The notes under the pieces are model-generated. The model was given only the letters and a program-made list of their open reading frames with translations. It was not told the origin of the DNA and made no database searches. Positions 1 to 10,660 of a stretch of DNA of 64,000 nt are shown here, piece after piece. Source of the DNA: DASTPP01 sp035762175 (GTDB lineage Bacteria; Myxococcota_A; Polyangia; Polyangiales; Polyangiaceae); assembly GCA_035762175.1 (NCBI GenBank), contig DASTPP010000058.1:1-64000 (forward strand). The letters run 5' to 3'. How positions within the stretch are numbered: position 1 is the first letter of the stretch; every line of letters begins with the position of its first letter. The translations under genes were made by a program, and so were the position numbers.

Positions 1-371
1 GGCGCGGCCGGCAGGGGCGCGGACGCCGCCTCGGCCCCCGGCGGGGGCGCCTCGGCGAGGCGAGAGAGGCTGAACACGATGCCGAGCGCGACCGCGACCG
101 CCTCGGTCGCGGTGTCGATCGCGGCGTGACGCACCTCTTGCGCTTGCAGCATGTTGAGCGCCCGCCGCACGTGCTCGCGGGCGTCGAACGCCGAGCGGAG
201 CTCGATCGTCGGCGCCGAGCGCTCGATGGCGTGCAGCGCGCTCATGGCCTGCGCCACCGGCTCGGCCACGAGGAGCAAAGAGGGCGGCACCGTGGGGTCG
301 GCTTGCAGCGCGCCGAGCGCCCGAGCCAGCGTTTCTCGGGCCGTTTTCGCCTGGAGAAGGGGGTCGGACAT
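1..371 (-). CDS. Hypothetical protein, C-terminus cut by window edge
   Basis: The reverse strand opens with ATG at 371 and stays open to the window edge, giving about 123 visible residues. The visible part starts MSDPLLQAKTARETL, is mainly helical and Ala-rich, and turns into a Pro/Ala-rich stretch near the edge. No catalytic motif is visible. It lies 42 bases downstream of the formyltransferase homologue and in the same direction, so it probably belongs to the same transcript. Since the first gene of that run is a PilZ protein, a PilZ domain in the missing C-terminal part is possible, but that is inference only. Confidence 0.6.
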   Translation of the reverse strand, partial: MSDPLLQAKTARETLARALGALQADPTVPPSLLLVAEPVAQAMSALHAIERSAPTIELRSAFDAREHVRRALNMLQAQEVRHAAIDTATEAVAVALGIVFSLSRLAEAPPPGAEAASAPLPAA

Positions 372-413
372 GGTGGAATACCGGTCGCGGCCCCCACGCT
401 AGCACTCTTTGCG

Positions 414-1301
414 TCAGCCCGCGCGTGCCACGAGCGCGGCCAAGCCCTCGGGGCCCAGCACCCGCCCCTCGACCTCGCCCTCGAGCAAGGCGACGGCCCC
501 GTCGGCCGTGCGCACCACCGCGCGCCCGCCCACCAGCGCCGCCTCCGCGGGCGCGAGCGCCGCGGGGAACGAGGGCGCCGGCTCGACGCGCGTGACGGCC
601 ACCGACTCGCCCGCGATCTCGACGAGGGCCCCCGGGCTCGGCGCGAGCGCGCGCACCTGCCGCAGCACCTCGCTGGTCGGCCGGGCGAAGCGCAGCGCCG
701 TCTCTTCGTCGTCGGGCTCGGGCGCGTGCGTCGCGAGCGACTCGTCTTGGGGCTCTTCGGGCGGCGGATCGCCGGCGGCGAAGCGGCCCACCACCTCGCG
801 CAAGAGCGCGAGCGAGGGCCGGTCGAGCGCGCGCGCGAGCTGCCAGGCGTTCCACGAGGGGTCGACCGCGAGCTCGCGCCGGCCGAGCACCGCGCCGGTG
901 TCGTACTCGTCGGCGAGCCGGTGCGCGCTCACCCCCGCGACCGCGTCGCCGCAGCGGATCGTCCAGTAATACGGGTCGGGGCCGCGGTGGCGCGGCAGGA
1001 GCGAGGGGTGCACCCCGACGGCGCCGAGGGGGCAGGCGGCGAGCAGGGCCGGGGGCAGGCGTTTGGTCCAAAACCAGCTCACGAGCAGCCGGGCGCCCGA
1101 CGCGCGCACCCGCCGGGCGAGCGCGGGGTCGCCCGCGTCGGGGCGCACGAGGTAGCGGTCGCCGAAGAGGCGCGCGGCCCGGCGCGCCCCGGGCGCGCGG
1201 CGCCGGCAGCTCGCCACGAGCTCGAGGCGGTGGCCGTCGGCGGCCAACAGCAGCGCCCCGAGGGGCAGCCCGAAGTAGGCGACCGAGAGCGGCGCGCGCA
1301 T
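414..1301 (-). CDS. Formyltransferase-family protein (Fmt-like) lacking the usual catalytic Asn
   Basis: This 295-residue protein has the signature of the 10-formyltetrahydrofolate-dependent formyltransferase fold (Fmt, ArnA N-domain, PurN). It shows HPSLLPRHRG, then WTIRCGD and a DTG segment (DEYDTGAVLG) in the right order, followed by a C-terminal part resembling the Fmt C-domain. In active members the loop reads N-x-H; here it is G-V-H, so the Asn is replaced while His and the DTG Asp remain. The start lies 4 bases after the stop of the PilZ gene, so the two are likely co-transcribed. It could be an amino-sugar formyltransferase or a divergent, possibly inactive relative. It is unlikely to be the housekeeping methionyl-tRNA formyltransferase. 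Confidence 0.75.
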   Translation of the reverse strand: MRAPLSVAYFGLPLGALLLAADGHRLELVASCRRRAPGARRAARLFGDRYLVRPDAGDPALARRVRASGARLLVSWFWTKRLPPALLAACPLGAVGVHPSLLPRHRGPDPYYWTIRCGDAVAGVSAHRLADEYDTGAVLGRRELAVDPSWNAWQLARALDRPSLALLREVVGRFAAGDPPPEEPQDESLATHAPEPDDEETALRFARPTSEVLRQVRALAPSPGALVEIAGESVAVTRVEPAPSFPAALAPAEAALVGGRAVVRTADGAVALLEGEVEGRVLGPEGLAALVARAG

Positions 1302-1305
1302 GCGC

Positions 1306-1659
1306 TCACTCGTAGATCGTGGTCGTGAGCACGTCGATGAGCGCGACGAGCGATTCGGGCGCGTCGTGCTCGAAGGCGACCCCCGCCCGCGTCGGCGCCT
1401 CGGGCCCCCCGCTCCGCTGGCACCAGACGACCGAGCCGCGGAGCGAGAGCGGGTCCCACAGGGTGGGAGCGGCCAACTCGAGCACGACCGGCGTGCCCAC
1501 CTCGACCGGCTCGGCCATGGCGAGGCCGGCGCCCGCCAGGCTGAGGTCGAGCACGTGCGCCTCGCGGACCCAACCGGTGCGCTCGTGACGCAGGTACGCG
1601 CCGATTGACACGGCCCTCCGCTCGTGCGCCCGAAAGTGCCCGACCCGGGCCATCGTCAT
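1306..1659 (-). CDS. Single-domain PilZ protein
   Basis: This 117-residue soluble protein is little more than one PilZ domain, the cyclic-di-GMP receptor fold. An Arg-rich start (HERRAVSIGAYLRH) matches the RxxxR arm. DLSLAGAGL matches the D/NxSxxG motif about 25 residues later, and the remaining beta strands end with VAFEH. It is the first gene of a reverse-strand run with the formyltransferase homologue. It is divergent from another PilZ-type gene whose start lies 92 bases away, so the pair may share a promoter region. Cyclic-di-GMP binding is inferred from the motifs. Confidence 0.8.
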   Translation of the reverse strand: MTMARVGHFRAHERRAVSIGAYLRHERTGWVREAHVLDLSLAGAGLAMAEPVEVGTPVVLELAAPTLWDPLSLRGSVVWCQRSGGPEAPTRAGVAFEHDAPESLVALIDVLTTTIYE

Positions 1660-1751
1660 CGCAACGCTACCATAAACGACCGGGCTTTTAGTACCATCGG
1701 CACCGCGCCGGCGAAGGGCCCCCCCTCGGCGCCCCGGGAGACCCCATTTTC

Positions 1752-3533
1752 ATGCCCCAAGATACCCGCAAGGACCCGCGCGCGAAGGTGCTTACGCTCA
1801 CGGTGCGCTACAAGAGCGCCACCGTCGACGAGTTCATCGAGCACCACTCTCACGACGTCAGCCGCGGGGGCATGTTCATCAAGACGCCGTCGCCCTTCCC
1901 GGCGGGTACGCTGCTCAAGTTCGAAATCAAGATCTCCGACGACCGGTACGTCCTGCAGGGCGTCGGGCGCGTCGTCTGGAAGCGCGAGACGACCCAGGCG
2001 ACGACCGACCTGCCGGCCGGCATGGGCGTCAAGTTCATCAAGCTCGACGAGTCGTCGCGCGCCGTCATCGACCGGCTGGTGGGGGCCCGGCCCGAGGGCG
2101 CCGCGTCGGCGTACGAGTCCGACCCCGCCGGGCGCGAGCGCGACGCCTCGCCGCGGCCGGCCCCGGCGCCCGCGCCGGCCGCCGGCGGCGCCTCGCTCGC
2201 CTCGGCGCGCAAGGGCACCATCATCGGCCTGGGCTCGCCGATGAAGGGCGACTTCAGCTCGCTCGTGCCCGGCGACGAGCCGGGCTTCTTCCCGCAGCAG
2301 GCCACCCCCGCCCCGCAGCCGCCGCCCGAAGAGCGCACGGTGATGAAGCAGGCGGCCGAGCTGCTGCAAGAGGCCCTCAAAGACACGAGCGGCTCGGTCG
2401 TGACCGAGGCGCCCATGTTCGAGTCGGCGCCGGCGCAGCCCGTGGCCGGCCCCTCCTCGGCTTCGGGCCGCGCGACCGCGCCGGCGCCCGCGCCCATCAT
2501 GAACGCGCCGACGCCCGTCGCGACGCCCTCGTACGTGCCGCCGCCCGCGGCGCCCGGCCCCGCCTACAACCCGACCCCCGGCGGCACGCCCTCGCTCGGC
2601 ACGGCGACGCCCGCCTTCGGCTCGCACGCCTACGGCGCGCCGCCCGCCGCCGCCCAGCCCGCCGCCGCCTTCGCGCCGACCGCCCCGCAGCCGACCTACG
2701 GCGCGCCGCCCGCCCAGCACGCGTTCGTCCCCGCGCCGGCGCCCTCGCCCTTCGGGCGCGCGTCCTCCCCCCCCGCCGCCCAGCCCGCCTACGGGCCGCC
2801 GCCCGGCGCGAAGCCCGCGGCGCCCGGCTTCGGGGGCGCCCCGGCCTCGCCCGCGATGGGGCCCGCGCCGGCCCACTTCGGCCCGGGCGGCGCGCCCGTC
2901 GGCGCCCAGCCGGCGGCCGACCCTTACGGCGGCCGCTCGTTCGGCGAGTCGCCGCGGCGCTCCCGCCCGGCCCCCGCCGCCGAGCCGCCGCCCTCGCCCG
3001 GCTCGAGCGGGCGCATCTTCGTCATCGCGGGCCTGTTGGCCGTCGCGGGCGTCGGCGCCTGGTTCGTCGCCCGAAGCGGCGCCCTCGGCGGCGGCACGCC
3101 CCCGGCGACGACGGCCGAGCCCGTCGCGTCCGAAACGCCGCCCCCGGCGAGCGCGTCCGCCGACGTCGCCGCGACGGCGCCCGCCGACGCGGCCTCGGCC
3201 GGCGCGACGCCCGAGGCGCCCGCGAGCGCCTCGGCGGGCGCGATCGCGCCGCCCGCCTCGGGGGCCGCCGCCGCGAGCGCCGCCCCGACGGGCGCCGCCG
3301 CCAGCGCAGCCGCGCCCGGGGCTTCGAGCGCGGGCGCGCCCGGCGCGGCGAGCGCGAGCGCGAGCGCGGCCGCCCCGGTGGTCAAGCCGCCGAAGCCCCG
3401 CAAGCCCCCGCCGCCGGCGACGACGGCCGAAGAGAAGAAGCCGACGCCCCCGGCCGAGACCGAAGAAAAGAAGGTCGAAGAGAAGAAGCCCGCCGACAAG
3501 AAGCCGCCGATCGAAGACCCCTACTCGCCCTGA
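1752..3533 (+). CDS. PilZ-like (TIGR02266-type) domain protein with transmembrane segment and long Ala/Pro/Lys tail
   Basis: The 593-residue product begins with a PilZ-like domain of about 110 residues. Key features are the DPRAKVLTLTVRYK arm, HDVSRGGMFI as the D-x-S-x-x-G motif, and GMGVKFIKLDE as the last strand. This matches the Myxococcus paralogue family TIGR02266. About 300 residues of Pro/Ala/Gly linker follow, then one transmembrane segment near residues 420-440 (IFVIAGLLAVAGVGAW). The end is an Ala/Ser/Pro-rich region closing in Lys/Glu/Pro repeats. The layout suggests a cytoplasmic sensor domain tethered through the inner membrane to a periplasmic or wall-spanning tail. Partners are not indicated. 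Confidence 0.85.
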   Translation: MPQDTRKDPRAKVLTLTVRYKSATVDEFIEHHSHDVSRGGMFIKTPSPFPAGTLLKFEIKISDDRYVLQGVGRVVWKRETTQATTDLPAGMGVKFIKLDESSRAVIDRLVGARPEGAASAYESDPAGRERDASPRPAPAPAPAAGGASLASARKGTIIGLGSPMKGDFSSLVPGDEPGFFPQQATPAPQPPPEERTVMKQAAELLQEALKDTSGSVVTEAPMFESAPAQPVAGPSSASGRATAPAPAPIMNAPTPVATPSYVPPPAAPGPAYNPTPGGTPSLGTATPAFGSHAYGAPPAAAQPAAAFAPTAPQPTYGAPPAQHAFVPAPAPSPFGRASSPPAAQPAYGPPPGAKPAAPGFGGAPASPAMGPAPAHFGPGGAPVGAQPAADPYGGRSFGESPRRSRPAPAAEPPPSPGSSGRIFVIAGLLAVAGVGAWFVARSGALGGGTPPATTAEPVASETPPPASASADVAATAPADAASAGATPEAPASASAGAIAPPASGAAAASAAPTGAAASAAAPGASSAGAPGAASASASAAAPVVKPPKPRKPPPPATTAEEKKPTPPAETEEKKVEEKKPADKKPPIEDPYSP

Positions 3534-3596
3534 TCGGCGGGGCGCCGAGCGCCGGGCTCGCGGCGGCGCCGCCGACGGGCGCGGCGGGCGCCCCCT

Positions 3597-5597
<2,001 letters not shown>

Positions 5598-5785
5598 GCC
5601 AGGCCCGTCATCTTACCCTTCCGCGGGCCCTCGCAAAGTATCACGTGGCCGCGGCCCCGCCTTTGCACCCGCGGGGGGCGCTCGAAGCGCCGCCCGAGAG
5701 CCGTTTTCTGCGCCCGCGGCCCGGGCTATGGTGGCTCCGCCCGGCCCGGTTGAGCTCCCGGTCGCCGCGCGGGCACGACGCGCGC

Positions 5786-6386
5786 ATGATTTTGCCCCCC
5801 TTCGCGCTCCACGTGCGGCGGCGCCTCGACGAGCGGGCCCCGCGCCCGCTGCCCGCCCGAGGCCTGGCCCGCGCCAGCGTGCTCGTGCCGATCGTTTGCC
5901 CGCCCGGGGGCGAGCCCGGCGTCTGGCTCTTGCGCAAGCGGAGCGATCTCCGACGCCACGCGGGCCAGATCGCCCTGCCCGGCGGCAAGATCGAGCCCGG
6001 CGAGACGCCCCTCGAGGCCGCGCTTCGCGAAGCCCACGAAGAGATCGGGCTCGCCCCCGCGGCGGTGACGGTCTTGGGGGCGCTCGACCCTTACCTCACC
6101 CTCACCACGACCTTCCTGGTGTCGCCCTTTGTGGGCTACGTCCCGCCGGGCTTCCGCCCCGCACCGGACGAGCACGAAGTGGCGCACGTTTTTATGGCGC
6201 CGCTCGCGCTCTTCGCACGCTCGCCGACCTTTCGCCTTCGGGGCGCGCCGGGCTGGCCGCTTCCGATCGCCGTCTACGAGGTCGGCGGCGAGGTGGTCTG
6301 GGGGCTGACCGCAGCGATTTTGCGGGGCCTGGCCCGCCGCACGCTCGGCGCGGCCCCCCGACCGGACGCGGGCCCGCGGGGGTTAA
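5786..6386 (+). CDS. Nudix hydrolase, CoA pyrophosphatase (NudL) type; end uncertain
   Basis: Starting at ATG 5786 (MILPPFALHVRRRLDE), the protein carries a textbook Nudix box, GGKIEPGETPLEAALREAHEE followed by IGL, with the usual REAHEE metal-binding glutamates. The preceding VPIVCPPG...LLRKRSDLRRHAGQIALPGG is typical of CoA pyrophosphatases of the UPF0035 type, which cleave CoA or its derivatives. Family members are about 190-220 residues. A TAA at 6384-6386 would end a 199-residue product but is one base out of frame. In the sequence as given the frame stays open to 7285, antisense to the next gene. I place the likely biological end at the TAA and treat the extension as suspect. Confidence 0.8.
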
Positions 6387-6440
6387 AAAATGGTTGTGCC
6401 CTTCGCCCGAGGCCCCGAAGGGCTTCGAACGAAGGGCACA
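6385..6440 (-). terminator. Rho-independent terminator of the outer-membrane protein gene
   Basis: Read on the reverse strand, a perfect 11-bp inverted repeat (arms 6430-6440 and 6395-6405) is followed by ACC and an ATTTTTT run at 6390-6384. It lies 36 bases after the stop of the outer-membrane protein gene. Hairpin plus T run is the classic intrinsic terminator layout. Confidence 0.8.
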
Positions 6441-6475
6441 TGCCGGTCGGTTCGCCCCCGCCGGGGGGCGGGCGC

Positions 6476-7318
6476 TCACCAGTAGAAGGTGAGGCCGCCG
6501 CGCAGCAAGCCGCCGCCCGAGGTGTTGGTTCGCCGCCCGGTGGCCGGGTCGGTGAACTCGGGGTTGGTCGCGGCCGCCTGGTCGGTGCGCCCGCGCACGA
6601 AGCCGATGAGGTCGACGTTGAGGGCGGTCTTCTTGGCGACGCGGAACTCGAAGCCGGCGCCGAGCTGCACGCCGAAGTAGCCGTAGCGGTCGATGGTCGA
6701 GCCGCTGCTCGAGTAGTTCGGGCCCTTGTACTCGAAGGGCACCTCGACGCGTGCCGACGACCAGCCGAGGCCGCCCAGCATGTAGAACTGGGCCCGGTCG
6801 CGCGGGTTGACGAACACGAGGGCGTTGACCGAGAGCGGCACCTCGGTGCGGCGGCGGCCGTGGTAGTCGCGGCCGCCGACGACGTCGAGGCCGAAGTCGA
6901 GGGCGAAGTAGCCCGTCGGGCGCGCCCGCAGGGCGAAGCCGACGCCGCCCATGCCGCTGTCGCTCGACTTGTCTTTGCGGTCGCCCATCAGGGCGCCGAG
7001 CAGGTGCATGTTGAAGCCCCACTCGGAGCGCTGCCGCCGGTGGTAGGCGAGCGGCGGCGGCTCGTAGCGGGGCACCGGGCGCTGCACCACCACGGTCGGC
7101 GGGGGCGGCGGGACCTTCTTCTCGACCGGCGCGGCCTCTTCGTCGTCGGGCTCGGCGACGTCGTCGGGCTGAGGCGCGGCCTTCTCGGCGGGCGACTCGT
7201 CGGCGCAGAACCAGGCGCCGTTCGGACAGTCACCGGTGTTGCGCGCGGAGTCTTGGGCCCACGCGGCGGCAGGAAGGGTCACTAGGACGGCGGAAAGAAG
7301 CGTGACGGGACGGCGCAT
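6476..7318 (-). CDS. Outer-membrane beta-barrel protein with signal peptide
   Basis: The 280-residue product begins with a Sec signal peptide (MRRPVTLLSAVLVTLPAAAWA, cleavage after AWA). A Pro/Glu-rich linker of about 60 residues and then alternating aromatic/hydrophobic strands follow. It finishes GGLLRGGLTFYW, ending in the aromatic residue favoured by the BAM machinery. These features indicate a small outer-membrane barrel of the OmpA/OmpW-like type with no peptidoglycan-binding domain. An AAGGAG ribosome-binding site sits 8 bases before the start. The linker resembles a periplasmic spacer. The function is unknown. Confidence 0.8.
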   Translation of the reverse strand: MRRPVTLLSAVLVTLPAAAWAQDSARNTGDCPNGAWFCADESPAEKAAPQPDDVAEPDDEEAAPVEKKVPPPPPTVVVQRPVPRYEPPPLAYHRRQRSEWGFNMHLLGALMGDRKDKSSDSGMGGVGFALRARPTGYFALDFGLDVVGGRDYHGRRRTEVPLSVNALVFVNPRDRAQFYMLGGLGWSSARVEVPFEYKGPNYSSSGSTIDRYGYFGVQLGAGFEFRVAKKTALNVDLIGFVRGRTDQAAATNPEFTDPATGRRTNTSGGGLLRGGLTFYW

Positions 7319-7476
7319 CGACGCGGCTCCTTACCAGTTGCAAGCCTTGAGCGTAGCAACGTAGGTGCCACGCGCCAGGCCGGTTTGTAGTTTCCGCGAG
7401 AGGCAAGCAGGCATAAGAAAAACCCTCCATTCCTACAGTCATGGGGCCCCCCGGGCCGCCTTCAAGGGGGCGTGCG

Positions 7477-8718
7477 TCAACGGGGCAGCGCGGCCAGAAG
7501 GTCGCCCTTCTGAGCCGCGAGCTTTGGCGACAGACCCACAGGGTACGGGCTGGGGTGGCGCAGCAACAAGAGGGAATCGGGCAGCCCCTGCAACGCGGCC
7601 AGGGCCCGCTGCCGGGCCTCGGTCAGGGGGTCGGGGGGCCCGACGCGGCGCCCGCCCCGCAAGAGGGCCGTAGTCAATGGCACGCCCCGGGCGGCGCCGA
7701 CCGGCACCGGGGCCGCCACCCCGAGCGCCCCGACCATCAGGGCCGACGAGGCGGGCTGAATGCGCTCGCTCGCCATATGCAATACGTCGGCCACGGGCAT
7801 CGAGCGCGCGTCGAGGTAGCGAACGACCAGCTTGCGGCCCGGCTCGACCAGGGGGTCGAAGGCCGCGCCGAGCCGCGGCGACCAGGCCCCCTCTTGCTCG
7901 AGCGCCACCAGGTCGACGCGCGCCGACAGGAGCGACGGGGCGTCGAGGTCGTGGACCAGAAAGCCGCCGAGCGACGTCCAGCGTTGACGCAGGGCGAGGA
8001 TGGTCGCGTCGCTGTCGCCGCCGGGCCCGAGCTCGACGAGCTGGTCGAGCGCGCCCCCCCCCCAGTCGTCGGACGAGGGCGGGCGCAGCGAGCCGCTCGC
8101 CGAGGGGGCCGCCGGGGGGCCGTCGCTCGCGCGCACCGGCAGCCCGTGGCGCAGGCCCGGCCCGAGCGCGGTCGTCGCGCTGACGCCGCCCACGTACGCC
8201 GCGCGCGCCACCAGGTCGGCCCCGAGCTCGCCGAGCCGCGCCGAGGCGCCGTCGACCACGGGCTTGCCGTTGGCGGCGAGGACGCAGCGCGCCGCGCGCG
8301 TCGCCGCCGCCGTCGCCCGCTCGACCCGGCCGCGCACCAGCATCAGCGCCACGAGCACGTCGGCGTAGCGCCCCTCGACGCTGACGACCGGCTCGTCGCC
8401 GAAGACGACCGAGCCGTCGAGCGCCGCGTCGAGGTCGACCCGCAGCGGCCCCGCCGCGAGCCGGTCGAGCAAGGGCTCGATGCCCGCGACGGCCGCGCGC
8501 GCCGCCCGGAGCTCGTCGTCGCCCGGCAGCTCGGACTCGAGCGCCTGCGCCGCGTCTTCGACCCCCGCCATCAGCAAGAAGCCGTAGTCGGGCGGCGGCC
8601 GCAGAAAGCGCAGCTCGCAGGTGGCGCGCCGGTCGCCCAGCCCCTCGCGCAGCGCGGCGCCGGCCGCGGCGAGCACGCGCGCGTCGGCCAGGAGGGGCGA
8701 GCTGCGGGCCGGCGGCAT
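7477..8718 (-). CDS. Nicotinate phosphoribosyltransferase homologue, probably catalytically altered
   Basis: This 413-residue protein aligns by eye with nicotinate phosphoribosyltransferase (PncB), the NAD-salvage enzyme that joins nicotinate to PRPP. Matching segments are LRPPPDYGFLLMAGVEDA, GDEPVVSVEG, AARCVLAANGKPVVDGAS, ARAAYVGGVSATTALG and GLPVRASDG. The RRA-type segment and the histidine that follows GxPVRGT in active enzymes, which is phosphorylated during catalysis, are not conserved. A 40-residue Pro/Ser-rich insert follows instead. It is the last gene of a run with the HEAT/TPR and VWA proteins, 61 bases after the HEAT gene. It may be a divergent enzyme or a nucleotide-binding regulator. 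Confidence 0.65.
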   Translation of the reverse strand: MPPARSSPLLADARVLAAAGAALREGLGDRRATCELRFLRPPPDYGFLLMAGVEDAAQALESELPGDDELRAARAAVAGIEPLLDRLAAGPLRVDLDAALDGSVVFGDEPVVSVEGRYADVLVALMLVRGRVERATAAATRAARCVLAANGKPVVDGASARLGELGADLVARAAYVGGVSATTALGPGLRHGLPVRASDGPPAAPSASGSLRPPSSDDWGGGALDQLVELGPGGDSDATILALRQRWTSLGGFLVHDLDAPSLLSARVDLVALEQEGAWSPRLGAAFDPLVEPGRKLVVRYLDARSMPVADVLHMASERIQPASSALMVGALGVAAPVPVGAARGVPLTTALLRGGRRVGPPDPLTEARQRALAALQGLPDSLLLLRHPSPYPVGLSPKLAAQKGDLLAALPR

Positions 8719-8779
8719 CGGCCCCTACCCTAGCGCCTCGGCGCCCCCGGCGCGAGAGGCCCCGCGGCCCCCCGCCCCT

Positions 8780-10660
8780 TCAATTGGCGCCCCCGCCCGG
8801 GGCCCGCTCGGGCGCGATGCCGCGGGCGTTCAAGATCTCGCGGATGGCGCCGCGCGCCGTCGCGTTCGTCTCGCCGAGCGCCGCGTTGGCCACCTCGACG
8901 AACACCCGCCCCCGCGACTCTTTCAGGGTCTGCACCACCACGCGCCGGTCGTCGGCCGCGCCGAAGGCGAGCACCCCGACCAAGAGCTCGGCCGCCTCGA
9001 CCAGCTCGATGCGGCCGAGCGCGCGCAGCGCCGCGTGCCGCACCTCGGGCCGCGTCGCCTCGCGGTAGACGCGCGCCAGCGGGTCGAACGCGTGCGGGAA
9101 GCGCAGCTGCTCGAGCGCCGAGGTCGCCGCCCGCACGACCTCGGGGCTCTCGTCGGCGAGCCCCGCGCGCACCGTCACGAAGGTGCGCTTGTAGAGAAAG
9201 CGCGAGAGCGCCTTGAGCGCCGCCGCCCGCACCTCGGCCTCGGGCCTTCGCGCGAGCGCCTCGAGCGGGGCCAAGATGCCATAGAGCTCGAGGTGCTCGA
9301 GCGCCCCGCACACGAGCAGCGCCGCCCGCCCCGACGAGGGGTCGGCCTCGGCCGAGAGCGCCACCAGCCGCCCGACCAGCGCCCGCCGCCGCGTCACGTC
9401 GGCCGAGGGGCCCGGCTCGAGCAGCACGTCGGCGCACGCCTCGGCGGCCGAGCCCTGCTGCTCCCACTCGATGAGGTCGACGTGCCAGACGTCGGGGAAG
9501 CCCGCCTCGTGCCGGAGGTGCGCCGGCAGGGGCTGCGCGTCGACCCGCTCGTCGTGCGCGTCGGCGTAGCGCCGCCCGGCGCGCGCGTAGTGCGTCCGGC
9601 GCCGCTCTTCGGCCGCCAGCTCGCCGAGCCGCGTGTAGAGCGCGCCCACCGACCGGTACTGGCCGAGCTCGCCGAGCGACGCGACCGCCGCGAGCAGCGC
9701 GTTCTCGACCAGCGAGGGCGGCGCCCCCCGCTCGCCCGAGGCCTTCGCCACCCCCTGCCAGAGCGAGGCCTCGGCCATGGTCGCGTAGTTCGCCACCGCC
9801 GGCTCGCCCTGCTTGCGCGCGTAGGCCGCCATCTCGCGCGCGAGCGTCGCCGCCGCCACGAACTCGCCCTCGTTGCGCGCCGCGATGACCGCCTCTTCGT
9901 AGGTCTGCAGCGCGTAGTAGCGCAGGTGGTCTTCTTGCAAGATGCGCAAGATGTTCACGTACCCCTCGAGCACGTGCTCGAAGACCCCCGTCTGCCGCCC
10001 GATCGAGATGAGCACCTGGTAGCAGTCGAAGGCCCGCTCGCGCAGCCCCGAGGTCTCGAGCCGGTCGGCCGCCTCCTCGAGCAGGTGCGTCGCCGCGACC
10101 GACGCCGCCCGCGCCGCCCGCGCGTCGCCCGCCAGGTGCGAGGTGCGGAAGAGGTTGAACTGCGCGAGCGCCGCGGCGTACAGGTCGCTCGGCGCCGCGC
10201 AGAGCGACTGCGCCAGGCGCGACCAGAGCGCGCGCGCCTGGCCCCACTCGCGCGACTGCTCGAACGCGATCGCCGCCCGCACCAAGAGCCCCGCCGACTC
10301 GAAGGCCTCGGCCGCCCGCCGCACCTCGCCCGTCAAGAGCAGCGTGCGCGCCTGGTCGCTCGGCAGCGCCCGCCGCAAGAGCCCCTCGGCCACCGGGGCC
10401 CGCCCCGGCTGCGCCCCCGTGCGGTACCACTCGACCGTCAGCGCCTCGCGGTAGCGGCCGAGCCCCGCGTACGCGTCGCGCAGGAGGGCGGCGGCGCGCG
10501 CGTACTCGTCCTCGCGCACGTGCGCCTGCCGCAGCGCCGCCACGAGCAGCCGCACCGCCTGCCCCCCCTCGTCGCGCCCGAGCGCCGCGCGCGCCCGCGC
10601 CACCAGGTAGCCGAAGCCCGCCTCGTCTTCGACCCCGGCCGGGTCGTACCACTCGATCAC
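8780..10660 (-). CDS. TPR/HEAT repeat scaffold protein
   Basis: The 626-residue protein is helical throughout. The N-terminal two thirds carry TPR-like helix pairs (YARAAALLRDAYAGLGRYREAL, split here from longer runs). From about residue 455 there are HEAT-type repeats, including PEAEVRAAALKALSRFL, SPEVVRAATSALEQLRF and RPEVRHAALRALGRIEL. No signal peptide, membrane segment or catalytic motif is visible, so a cytoplasmic protein-protein scaffold is likely. Its start codon overlaps the stop of the upstream VWA gene by 4 bases (ATGA), which points to translational coupling and a joint function. Confidence 0.75.
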   Translation of the reverse strand: MIEWYDPAGVEDEAGFGYLVARARAALGRDEGGQAVRLLVAALRQAHVREDEYARAAALLRDAYAGLGRYREALTVEWYRTGAQPGRAPVAEGLLRRALPSDQARTLLLTGEVRRAAEAFESAGLLVRAAIAFEQSREWGQARALWSRLAQSLCAAPSDLYAAALAQFNLFRTSHLAGDARAARAASVAATHLLEEAADRLETSGLRERAFDCYQVLISIGRQTGVFEHVLEGYVNILRILQEDHLRYYALQTYEEAVIAARNEGEFVAAATLAREMAAYARKQGEPAVANYATMAEASLWQGVAKASGERGAPPSLVENALLAAVASLGELGQYRSVGALYTRLGELAAEERRRTHYARAGRRYADAHDERVDAQPLPAHLRHEAGFPDVWHVDLIEWEQQGSAAEACADVLLEPGPSADVTRRRALVGRLVALSAEADPSSGRAALLVCGALEHLELYGILAPLEALARRPEAEVRAAALKALSRFLYKRTFVTVRAGLADESPEVVRAATSALEQLRFPHAFDPLARVYREATRPEVRHAALRALGRIELVEAAELLVGVLAFGAADDRRVVVQTLKESRGRVFVEVANAALGETNATARGAIREILNARGIAPERAPGGGAN

